DNA from: Nyssa sinensis
Taxonomy: Eukaryota > Streptophyta > Magnoliopsida > Cornales > Nyssaceae
Length of the DNA: 64,000 bases
NCBI GenBank assembly: GCA_008638375.1
Contig: CM018032.1
Coordinates: 33,641,251 to 33,705,250 of the forward strand
Reading direction: 5' to 3'
The position numbers were made by a program, and so were the translations under genes. Under the pieces are notes generated by a model that was given only the letters and a program-made list of their open reading frames with translations, ran no database searches and was not told the origin of the DNA. This document shows, piece after piece, positions 48,640 through 59,225 of this stretch. Each line of letters begins with the position of its first letter. Position 1 is the stretch's first letter.

Positions 48640-49400
48640 TTTCGGTGCTTTCTCCTTGAGGGCAATAGCGTGACACTCTCGGGAGGTTGGCTGACATCCT
48701 CGGACCGAGTGTACGCTCTGGTTGTGGACGTACTTCAGACACTGATGAAGGGTCGAAGTAACTGCCCCTATCTGATGCAACCAGGGTCTCCCGATTATGA
48801 CGTTGTAGGGAGACTTCATGTTCAGCACCATGTATTCCGTGATGGTGGTCTTCTGCTCTTCACCTTCTCCTACAGTGGTAGGAAGGTCAACTCTCCCTAG
48901 TGGGGTGCTGAGGTTGCCATCAAAAGCTGCCATCACGGCAGTGGTGGGCTTGACGTTGTCCTGGTCTATGCCCATCTGTTTAAGCGGTTCATGGAACAGA
49001 ATGTTGACTGAGCTGCTAGTGTCGACCAGGACTCTTCTGGTCTCGAAGTTGGCGATTCTGAGGGTAATAACGAGGGCATCACTGTGAGAGCAGTGTACCC
49101 CTGCTAGATCTTGCTCGGTGAACTGGATCTCCGGTCCTGGCTTGAGCCTCTTTTCGACGTTGGAGATCTGCAGGACGTTTGGGGCGGTTCTGGCCTCCCG
49201 AGCATATCTCTTTCTTGCCCTGTTGGACATTCCTGTAATAGGGGAGTCAGCATAGAGGACATAGATGACGTGATTGTTCTGCCTCTGAGGCTCGTTTCGT
49301 CCTTCCCTCTGCTCTTGCCTCTGTTCGGGCCTCTGATCTGGCCGCTGCTGAGGCTTGTCCTCTTAGGGGTTCTGTCGTCCGTCCTGCTTGACGAACTCCC
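48640..49400 (-). pseudogene. protease region of the Tat-like element
   Basis: The retropepsin-like core RRVLVDTSSSVNILFHEPLK is followed by VIIGRPWLHQIGAV. The expected active-site triad Asp-Thr-Gly reads Asp-Thr-Ser. Upstream is a zinc-knuckle-like CNFHKDHGHTTNSC (about 49490-49450) and an in-frame TAA (about 49362). Confidence 0.85.
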
Positions 49401-49495
49401 AAAGACGTCCCTTCTTTATGAGCTGCTCTATCTCATATCGGAGGGTCCTGCAAGAGTTAGTTGTATGTCCATGATCTTTATGGAAATTACAATAC

Positions 49496-51003
49496 TTACT
49501 TTGGTCCCGTAGGCTGGGATCTCCCTTGATTGGCTCCGGCCACCTCAGGTTTTCCCGATCTCTGATCTGTCAGAGTACCTGGTTCGGAGTGGTGTTCAGG
49601 GGAGTGAAGTTGGTGAACTCCCTTGGTGCTGGAGTTGTACACAGCTCTGGGAGCTGTTATCTTCTCTGGGCTCCTGGCCCTCTTTTTGTTGGAGTCTCTT
49701 CTGTGATCCTCCTTCTTGTGATCCTCCCGCTTCGGATTATCCCTCTGGGTCTGATCCTTGCCCTTCTGGGCTGAGCGGTTGGCTTCTTCCAGGTTGATAT
49801 ATTTTCTGGCCCGATCCATTAGTGCTGCCATATCGGCTGGAGGGCTCTTTGTCAAGGAATCCCTGAACCCACCTTGGGCAAGCCCGGCTGTAAGGGCTGC
49901 TACAAGGAATTTCGGGCTGCAATCCGTGATCTCAGTGAGTTCGGTGTTGAAGCGTGCAATGTAGGCTCGGAGGGATTCCTCCCTGGTCTGCTTCACATTC
50001 AGCAGGAATTCTGGCCCCCTTCTGAGCCTCCTGCTGGTCATAAACCTGTCCAAGAACTGCCTACTGAGCTCGTAGAAGTTGGTAACGGAGTTCGGAGGGA
50101 GGTTGTGGAACCACTTCAGAGTAGTTCCCTTTAAGCTGGTGATGAACGTCCGGCACATGAAAGCATCCGAAGCTCCGTGAAGGGCCATCGTATGCTGATA
50201 ATGAGAAAGGTGATCTCCTGGATCTCCAGATCCGTTATAGAGAGTGAACTTGGGCACCATGAACTTTCTGGGCCTCTCTTCTGACATGATAGCGTGAGTG
50301 AACGGAGTGGCCAGTCTTCCGAGCAGCCTGGCTAGTTCGTCTTGTTCTGGAGGGTTCTGAGGTCCTTTCATAGTGACTGTTCGGTCTATTGATTCGGCAA
50401 TTTCCTCTACCCTCCGCGGGTCTTTGACTCTGATATCTTGTGAACCCTGTCTGACAGCCTCGGCTTCAGGGTAGTAGGGTTGATTACGCCCTTCGGACGG
50501 AGGAGGAATCCGAACCGGAGGGACTGGTGCTGCATGATAAGGTTCCTGCGGTGCCGGCGGTGCTTCCGAAACCCTAGGAGTTGGGGCTCGAGTAGTGCTT
50601 CGGTAATGCACGTTGGGAACGAAAGCAGATGTTCCCCAGCCAGGAACTGTTGATGGCTGTGGATCTCGACCAGCGCGAGCAACGCCGGAGGGGTGCCCAG
50701 GCAGGTTAGTTGGAGCCTGCGCATGGGGTTCGGCGTTCTCTGTAGCAACAGGAGGTTGCGTCCCTGCAGCGAAGTTGACCCGGCGGGCTAGGAGAACCCG
50801 TCGCCTGATTCTGTGTAAGTGTCACCAGCGTTCTAGTGATGGTAAGCAGCTGTTCCTGCACCAGTTCATTGTGTCGTTTTATGGCTTCGATCTCTTGTCG
50901 CATGGGATTGGCCGCTGGCCCCCTTGTGCGGGGAGCAGGCGGCTGACGTTGAGTGTTTTGCGCATTCTGAGCATTCTGTCGTGGTCAGGAGATTTGGTGC
51001 CAT
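49496..51003 (-). pseudogene. gag of the Tat-like element
   Basis: A likely start ATG at 51001-51003 lies 80 bp after the 5' LTR. Frameshifts occur near 50965 and 50740. A long open part (50611-49496) contains the capsid domain: FTLYNGSGDPGDHLSHYQHT, TFITSLKGTTLKWFHNLPP, FYELSRQFLDRFM, LLNVKQTREESLRAYIARFN. A very basic, Lys/Arg/Asp-rich tail follows. Gag forms the particle that packages the element RNA. Confidence 0.88.
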
Positions 51004-51059
51004 GGTTTTCCGGTGGGGAAAAAGATGGGTTTTATGAGTAGAGCACTTTGGAGATTAGT

Positions 51060-51083
51060 CGTTTCCCACAGACGGTGCCAAAC
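51060..51083 (-). other. primer-binding-site region
   Basis: Read on the minus strand, the bases directly after the 5' LTR are GTTTGGCACCGTCTGTGGGA, a form common at this position in plant Ty3 elements. I do not assign the tRNA. Confidence 0.6.
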
Positions 51084-51722
51084 TGATGCTGCACTTTTTG
51101 ACTCGCAACACAGTGAGGGCTCCGTGACCTGTAGAACACTCAGAGAGATGATCAGAGGACCACCTGGATTGGCTCTGGCGGTAGCCGCTCCGATGCTTAA
51201 GTAAGTAAGGGAATTGAAAGACTGTATTGAAAGCCAAAGAATGAGCATAGAGAATAAGGCGTACCTTTAGGGTTTAATTTATAGGCCGTGGCTTTCCTCA
51301 GTTGGTGAGGATTTGATGCCATGAATATAGAGGATTTGATCACCGGAGATTGTAGTTACCCTGTATAGAGATAACCATAGAAGCCATGAATATAGGGATT
51401 TGATCCCTGGAGATTGCGGCTACCTTGCATAGAGATAACCATAGATGGTAGTTTCCTTGTTGAAGACTGCTTCCTTGTTGAAGACCGCTTCCTTATTCCT
51501 TGCTCGGCATCCGCTAAAGTGGTGACGAGTTCTGTAGTGTTGGTCTGAACCCTGTGACCTTGTTCTGGATATATATGTTCGGCCACTTTCCGACCTTGTA
51601 TGATGATCTGAATGCTTGAGTTTTTACTTATTGGTTGAATGAGAATCATGTTGGTTGGGCGTAGGTCGGATTGCGGTTACACGTGTCAAGTGTTGATTGG
51701 CCTGTTCTTTTATGGTATATCA
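51084..51722 (-). repeat. 5' LTR (639 bp)
   Basis: Pair of 39867-40503 with about 98% identity and the same internal duplications. It is followed by the target duplication GAAAT (51723-51727). Confidence 0.95.
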
Positions 51723-51787
51723 GAAATAATTCAAACTCGTTTATTTTAACGGAAAACCTAATGGTTTCAGTTTGGTTTTAAATGTAG

Positions 51788-53344
51788 GGGTGGTATATTA
51801 TATTTTTTACCCCTATAGTTTGGGGTTAGTGTCATTTTAGTCTTTAATTTTTAAATTTCAACACATTTAATCTTACATTTTTTAATTGGTTGTAATGTGT
51901 TCCAATTTGTCAATGCCATTAACAATGCTGATGGAAAAAAAAGCACATGTTCATCACATGCGCATGAATTAAAAACTTTTAGTCATATTGTAAATTTTTT
52001 GAAAGATTGACCACTGCTGATTTTTTTATTACTCATTTTTTCAAACTTTGTTAAGAAATAAATAATAAATTAATTTAAAATAATGGATTAATAATTTTAT
52101 AAATTACAATGATTTAAAATTAATTATTAAAAACATTTTTTTATATGAAACTTTCATATATAAATTATGTGACTTATTTTATTTTATAAAGAAGCATTAA
52201 TATTTCTTTTATTTATAAAACTAAATCTCACACAAATAATTATCTTGTTTCTTTAACACTTTTTTTTTTATCTTTTTTTTTTGGATGGATGAAATAAAAT
52301 GTCATTTTAAAACTTAAATACAATGAAATTTTTTTTATAAGAAGGAATTGAGTATTACATTGATTTAAAGCATTTTTGAAAACCAGAGATTTAAAATGAT
52401 AGACAGTGTATGGTAACCTGTGGTGGATATATGGTGGTTAGGGGAAACTACGGACCTCTCATACTTTTTAAAATTGATTTTTTATCACCATGTTTGATAG
52501 AATCTTTTTAAAAAAACATTACGAGTTGCTCTTCAATTTTGTTTTTTAAAAAATATTTTTTACATATAAATGATCCTCTTAAATATTTTTTTTTTTGCTC
52601 CCCCCAAATGCAAGGCCTATATCTGTCATTGTCTATAACATAGTCATGGTTTTTACATAAGTAGTTGGCAGTGTACAATTCAATTAATACATTCACAGTT
52701 GCATGTTGGATTGTCTTTGACTACAATTACATGCATTTGTAAGCTTTTCTTGAATCATTTAATTGAGAAAATAAAATAAAACTAATATTGTGTTTGGGCT
52801 TTGACTAATTTTAGAAAGTGTTCACACTAGAGAGATAGCGAGCATGAAAATAAAATTTTATTTCATTCATTTATGAAAAAAATTTCAAAAAAAAGTGTTA
52901 GACAAACAAGATAATTATTTATGTAAAATTCAGTTTTTTAAATAAAAGAAATATTAATGATTCTTTATAAAAGAAAATAAGTCACATAATTATATATAAA
53001 AATTACTTTATATAATTAATTTTAAATCATTATAATTTATTAAATTAATAATTCCTTATTTTAAAATAATTTATTATTTATTTCTTAACAAAGTTTGAAA
53101 AAATAGGTAATAAAAAAGTCAATAATAGTCAATCTTTCATAAAATTTACAACATGAATTAGCTTTTGATCCATGTGCATGTGGTAGATATGTGATTATTT
53201 TCCATCATAATTGTTAACGGCATTAGCAGATTGGAACATATTGCAACCAAATAAAAAACGTAAGGTTGAATGTATCGAAATTTTAAAAACAGAACCACAG
53301 TGACACCAATCCCAAACTACAAGGATGAAAAGTATAATTTACCC
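51788..53344. mobile_element. foldback element with ~0.5-kb inverted arms
   Basis: The left arm (about 51788-52310) and the right arm (about 52835-53344) are reverse complements. Examples are TATAGTTTGGGGTTAGTGTCA with TGACACCAATCCCAAACTAC, and CTTGTTTCTTTAACAC with GTGTTAGACAAACAAG. The outer ends are GGGTGGTATATTATA and TATAATTTACCC. The ~520-bp centre is AT-rich and non-coding. Terminal sequence of the type GGGTAAATTAYA links it to the neighbouring MULE. No target duplication was found. Confidence 0.75.
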
Positions 53345-54020
53345 TTCTGTATATAGTTGCTCTTACTCTTTAGTCTTTAGTAGTTCTTCAAAGCATTTAT
53401 TTTATGGGTAAATTACACCTGGACCCCCTGAGATTTCTGACAATTACAAACATACCTCCTATAATTTAACTGCCCTCCCTTATGATGTGACACTTTGTAA
53501 CACTGACCACCCCTACATTGACGGACCGTCATTCACCATCACGTTTTCGCTGACATCAGCATGTATGCTTTTTTAATATGACAACTTTACCCTTGATTTT
53601 ACTGAAGGGACATTTTTACCCCTAATTCAAGTGGCTAGATTATGTTTTTACCCTCAAAATAATTAGAGCAAGTTACCACATTTCCCTTCTAACAAAAGTC
53701 AGCTGAATCCATTTAAAATGCAATGTAGAATATTCATTTAACACACATTTCAACCAATGGAACTAATCCTATTTATTTATGTCCATTTGTCTCCAAACCA
53801 CACATAAGTTCTTTGGTGAACCTAAGGTAACTATTTTGCTTTCTCTCTCTCCCTCTCTCACTCACTCACTCAGTGAGCCGCCCAAGGTAACTTTTGTTTC
53901 TCTCTCTCTCTCTCTCTCCTCTTCTTTTCTTCTCATTTCATTGTTGTTATATTATAGATAAATGTCTCTCTCTTGCATTCATTGTTTTCTTCTTATTTGT
54001 TGATGTGATATTGTAGATAA

Positions 54021-54415
54021 GTGACTTCTTCAAGTACACAACAGAGTAATGTTGGATATATAACATACAATAATACTTTGTGTAATTGTATGAGACAGGT
54101 TGCTGTTAGAATAACAGAATCCAAAAAAATCACAACAAAGGGAGGTTATATTACAAGTGTGAAACAGGAACATGTTCATTCTGGGATTGGTGTGAACTTG
54201 TTGGAGCATCCCCAATGCCAGTATCAACATCTAATGTAACTGAGAGAGGGTTTCAAATTGTTGAGAGGCTATGAGAAAATGATGTGGCTGAGTTGGAGTA
54301 TTTAGTGAAAAGGATTGATGGCAACTATGACATGATGAGAAGGTTGATTATTGGTTGTTTTGTAATGGCTGGAATTTCTTTACTTGTGGCTGTAATCCCT
54401 GTAATTCAAAAGTGA
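54021..54415 (+). pseudogene. GRF-type zinc finger plus transmembrane protein carried by the MULE
   Basis: The reading frame starts (V/M)TSSSTQQSNVGY with GTG at 54021 where an ATG is expected. It continues LCNCMRQVAVRITESK; after a frameshift at an A-run (about 54123-54130) it reads GRLYYKCETGTCSFWDWCEL, completing a Cys-x-Cys ... Cys ... Cys zinc finger with the aromatic WD core of GRF domains. After one TGA (about 54273) the frame goes on through a predicted helix (VAELEYLVKRIDGNYDMMRR) and one membrane segment (LIIGCFVMAGISLLVAVIPV) to TGA 54413-54415. AATAAA at 54495 would serve as poly(A) signal. GRF zinc fingers bind single-stranded DNA or RNA in other proteins. The gene is degenerate here. 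Confidence 0.7.
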
Positions 54416-54899
54416 TGTATAGGATGGTTCTAATATTTGTAACTTATGTTCAAGTGTTCTATGTAGAATGGTTGTAATTATTCTGTATTTTTGAAATAAA
54501 ATCACTTTTTGTCTATTTAATGCTTTTGTTCTATACTACACTAAGAACAAATTTGAAATCAACCAAGCAATAGAGTATAAAAATGGAAAGCTAAATCAAC
54601 CAACAAGTAGAAACTTCATCACCATAAACCAAAGTTCAACAATCCAAGAAAGTTGAAGACAATCCCAAAAAGAAGTGCAACAATATCATATAGGTGACTA
54701 TATATGTGCAAAAATTTACAATGGATTGCCCACACTTCAAAAAAAATAAAAGTAGGCAGCTCAACTAAATCCCACTGTGCCTAAACTAAATCTGTCCAAA
54801 AACAAACAATAAGTATGTCCAAAAATAACAGTAGGTATGTCCAAAACAAAAACACAAGCCTAGACTCCAAAAAAGTGATGCCAGTTAGTCCCCACTGTA

Positions 54900-57800
54900 T
54901 GTCCCTTTACTTGGCACCTTGTCCTGCACCTCTCTATATTCACAAGCCATAACACTAAATCAGTGACAATAATTGTATTTTGTAAATTCAGAAATAGTAA
55001 AGCAGTACATTACCCCTCTAGTTGGTATGCTTTTTCCTTTAGTTGGCTGAGTACTTCTCCCTTTAGTTGAGTGGGTAAAGCTTGATCCCCCTCGCTCTAG
55101 TTGGCTAAGTAAATGTGGATATACCCTTACCTCTTCCTAGCTAATAATGGATTTAATTTTTTTAGAAACAACGAACACAATACATTTAAAAATGCTAGAA
55201 AATGGTTGTTATATATTGTACCCCTGTAGCAGTACTTGTTGTGCTACAATGTGTGCCATCTTGAGTTCCTCCCTCTGTACTTATCTAAATGAAAGAATAG
55301 AGAAGGGTTAGTGTTGAATGTTATAAGTATGAAATTAACACAATTGATAAGGCTTCTATTTTACCTTTGGAGTGTTTGGCTTGCCTTCTGCCCTGCCCTT
55401 TTCTTTGACTTCTTCCTCTCACAGGAGCTCTTTGACAGGCTCTTTTTTTGTGTCCAAAGTTATGACATATAGTACATTTCAAAGACAGAGACCTTTTTGC
55501 TTGACCAGTCCCTGCAGGGGCTTCATTAGTCTCTATTCGTCGATTTTTTCTTGGTCGACCAGGTAATCGACAAGAGGTTGAGGTTAGATAGGGTCCCCAT
55601 TCACTTCACTCCATATTTTTTCATCAACAATGGTTATGTATCATCCCACTATGAGTAGCCAGATATATTTCCTTCGTGTATTTAGAATCACAATATTCTT
55701 CAATATTGACTCTTTTGTAAGCAATAGCAGCAGTTACATGCTTACAAGGTATACCAGAGATTTTCCATTCCTTGCATACACAACTTTTTGTTGCAAGATC
55801 CACAACACAATGAACTTCATTTTCATCAATTATTTGGAACTCCTCAGCTCCTGCAAACAACACCTTATAATGCCTTAGACTCTAAACCAATTTTATTTAA
55901 CTTTTTTCTTATATTTGGTGTAATTTTACTATCCCAATTAGTTCTCTTCTCATATCTCACTTGGATTCTTGTCATGAGTTTACACCTAATTCCCTCTAAC
56001 AGAGTCAAGATGGGCTTGCTCCTTAAGTTACCTACCCAATTATTGAATGACTCTGAAATGTGGTAGGTAATGTGATCACATTTAGTTCTTTGATCAAATG
56101 CATGTCTTGCCCAAGCATGCAAAGGTACCCTCATCAACCAAGTGTATGCATCACTTGACAACCCTTTTACAAGAGTTATTACTTCATTAAATGTTGTTTC
56201 ATTATAAGCCCTAACTGCTTTCCAGAAGTATTTTCTCATCAACAATCCAAGAAATCTCTCCTTGAAGTTGTTAAATAAATGACAACAACAAAGATGGTGA
56301 TTAGCAGTAGGTATGATTTCACCAATCACATGGTCAAGACCCTATAAGTATAAATGTGAATTTCTTATAATGCAGCATCATGAATGAAGTTCAGAAAATG
56401 CAGCAAATGAAGTTCAGAAAAATGCAAGAAATGAAGTTTAGAAAAAATGCAGAAAATCCCCAAAATGTAGCAAATTAAGTTCAAAAAAATGCAGGAAACG
56501 AAGTTAAGAGAAATGCAGAAAACCCTTCAAAATCCAACAAGTGAAGTTAAAAAAATTGCAGGAAATGAAGTTTATAAAAATGCAAAACAACCTCCAAAAT
56601 GCAGCAAATGAAGTTCAGAAAAATGCAGGAAATGAAATTCAGAAAAATGCAACACATGAAAATTCATAAAAATTCAGAAAAATGCAACAAATGAAAATTC
56701 ATAAATTATGTGTAGAAAATAAAAGATCAGTACCTTCTGCTGGTCTGACATGAATGTCTAAGGCCTATTCTATGCATCTGACTCAATCATAATGTTGCGA
56801 TTGTTTAAAAAAAACCCCCAACTATCTCTCCTTTCACTTTCCACCATAGCAAATGCAATTGGTAAGAGTCTATTATTTCCATCTAATGCCACAGCTGATA
56901 GGAGGATCCCACCATATGGCCCCTTTAAGTGGCAGCCATCAAGGCCTATGAGAGGCCTACAACCCAGCTTGAATCCTTTCACCAAACCATCAAGTGCAAT
57001 GAACATCCTTTTAAATGTGGGTTCCATAGTTATATTCAACCTATCACACTCAATAACGACAACACTACCATGATTACTCTTACTAATCTCATTTGCATAC
57101 TTCCTCAACATTGAATATGATTTCCCATGACTACCTTCATTCTCGTCAAAGGCCTTTCTCCTTGCTCTATATAATTGCGTCCTCTTAGCTTTAATTCTAA
57201 ACCTTTCTTGAAGTTCAGATTGCAGTGCATCCAAGCTCATTTAAGGATTTACTCTTAAATGCCTTTCTAACTTCTTTGCTATTCATCTTGAATCAACTTC
57301 AAAGTTTTTGAATAAATTGACACAACTACGCTTTGAATTACATGCTTTAATCTTGAAGGTGATTCTGTCTGGAAGTAGGGATGCATATATTCTCCATGTG
57401 CAACCCTTGGCATCACATTTGCATGTTATTCTAGTTCTTTCATTCTTCAGCCTAACAAGTTTAAAGCCTTCTTGGATGGTGTAATCCCTCAACACCTCCT
57501 TGAACTTGTGTATATTAGCAAACAACAAACCTTTTTTCAATTTAATCTTACCATCAGCGTCATATTGAAATTCAATTCCATATGAACTTTGGTCAAACAC
57601 CTTATCCTTAATCTTTTGCTTTGCCCTCTTTTTTGCATTGCATTCATTGTCTTCTAAATCTAAATCACTACTTGAAAAATTGTCAATCTCATTTTCAGAC
57701 TCATAGTTAGATAATTCATCATCATAATCTTGCTGTAAATCATCTTGTTGTGCAAACCCACTATTTGCATCTTTCTTACCACTGCCTCTTTTAGTTTCAA

Positions 57801-58316
57801 CACTCAAGTCCTCATCCTCACTACTCAATCCATATATATCATCATCACACCGCTTATCATCATTATTCTGTGTATCTACTTCCTTATCATCAACACACAT
57901 TTCATCACCATTTGTTAAGTCATGTTCCACCTCCTCATCTCCAGTACATGCATCAACAAGACACTCAAAAATACGATTATAATCAATTAATTGAGGTTTT
58001 TTAGTAGGACATGAAAAAGCTACATTTGTCTCAACATATATATCAATTTTTCTATTCCAATGAATTTCAAACATAGTCAAAACATCCTTATCACCCTGTA
58101 TACACATTAAATCTCCATACGCAGGTACATCACAGTATAATTTAATTTCCATACCAAGTTGACTTGGAGATTTAGATAGTGAAATATTTAAAACATCATC
58201 CAACATGTCAAGGTGACAATACATATCAGGGTCTACATTTCCAATTTTCTTCACAATATCCAAATAGTGCACAATCAAATCATAACTATGACAAGGAGCC
58301 CCGTCTGTAAAAATAC
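54900..58316 (-). pseudogene. MULE transposase (mudrA-like), multi-exon, with stops and frameshifts
   Basis: The exon beginning at about 58305 (acceptor TTTTTACAG) encodes an N-terminal region, an acidic stretch, then the MuDR DNA-binding domain (LLFANIHKFKEVLRDYTIQE; CKCDAKGCTWRIYAS). The catalytic region has the first Asp in LIGLDGCHLKGPYGG, the second in FMSDQQK across an intron (about 56735-56345), and the Glu in HISESFNNW. A SWIM zinc finger (CVCKEWKISGIPCKH) and a zinc knuckle (CTICHNFGHKKRAC) follow, then a basic tail exon with TKGRSTQPTKGKS (about 55110-55030). Defects: in-frame TGA (57285-57283), TAA (about 57243), two TAG near 56770, and frameshifts near 55875 and 55640. It once excised and inserted the element; this copy should be inactive. 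Confidence 0.92.
56345..56735. repeat. degenerate ~25-bp tandem repeats in a transposase intron
   Basis: GCAGCAAATGAAGTTCAGAAAAAT and variants recur about twelve times between two transposase exons, leaving the splice sites outside the array. Confidence 0.8.
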
Positions 58317-59225
58317 ATATTACATAATCAATGAAAAAACACAAACAACATAAAAATCAAACCAAAAATACAAATTAGACATATGGCTGAGAAAAATGAG
58401 AAAAGTATAGACAAAATAAAAATCTAGAAATACATATTACATATGAAGATGAGAAAAATACAAACAACATAAGAATTCAAATAAATATTTTTTACACATA
58501 AGAATATTTTAAAAATGCATATAACCCATTTTACATCTGAAGAACACATTTATGACAATAGTGATAAAAGAAAAAAAGCATTTTAGATGGTAAATTGGTT
58601 AAATACTCAATCCAATAATAGTGTTTCACTCTTGATTTTCAACTTTAATAATCTTCCTTTAAGAAATCAATATTCACACAGTACTGCAACTCTATGTTTG
58701 TCATTTGGTTTAGAGTTTTATCATCAATGAATAATGAACGATGGGAGTGTCTTTGATGTTGCACAATCCGATTCTTTCGATTTACAAAGATGGTCGCAAT
58801 GTCAGAAAATTCATCAATAGGGGTTTACAGATTCAAGCGAGAAGATGAATTTAGGACTTCACAGTGGAAGCCATCACACAATGCATCAATGGTGCATTGG
58901 AAACTGAAGAGACGAGATGGTTTCGTTTGACTGAAATGATGTGGTTCATTTAATGTAATGCAAATTTAAATGTAAATGCAAATGAAATGTAAGCCAAATG
59001 AAAATCTCATTTAGGATATTTTCATCTTTTTCTATATATATAATTTTTAATTCAAAAAATTATTAAATAACTAATGGGCATATTTGTAATTGAAACACTA
59101 CCGTTAACGGCGTTAAGCTAACAGCTCTGACAGGAATAGGCAGTGTAATTAGTTAAACTAGAGGGGATCTGTTTGTAATTGTCAGAAACTTCAGGGAGTC
59201 CAAGTGCAATTTATCTTTATTTTAT

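Larger units (their letters stand above)
39867..51722 (-). mobile_element. full-length Tat-like Ty3/gypsy LTR retrotransposon, 11.9 kb
   Basis: The two LTRs (39867-40503 and 51084-51722) begin TGATGCT and end TATATCA on the plus strand. They are flanked by a perfect 5-bp target duplication GAAAT (39862-39866 and 51723-51727). Gene order on the minus strand is gag, protease, RT, RNase H, integrase. About 4.8 kb then lies between integrase and the 3' LTR, holding plus-strand (antisense) genes and a tandem array. A long 3' insert with antisense ORFs is a known trait of Tat-lineage elements. By eye the LTRs differ at about 11 substitutions and 4 single-base indels in ~638 bp (~98% identity), so the insertion is fairly recent, yet every pol domain is interrupted or joined by a frameshift or stop. 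Confidence 0.95.
53406..59216 (-). mobile_element. complete Mutator-like element (5.8 kb), internally mutated
   Basis: Terminal inverted repeats: left GGGTAAATTACACCTGGACC (53406 onward), right, inverted, AGATAAATTGCACTTGGACT. Similarity covers about 65 bp, including TTTCTGACAATTACAAACA, and more weakly up to 120 bp. It is flanked by a perfect 9-bp duplication TTATTTTAT (53397-53405 and 59217-59225). The minus strand holds a transposase gene and the plus strand a convergent small gene, the same layout as two-gene MuDR elements. Confidence 0.93.
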
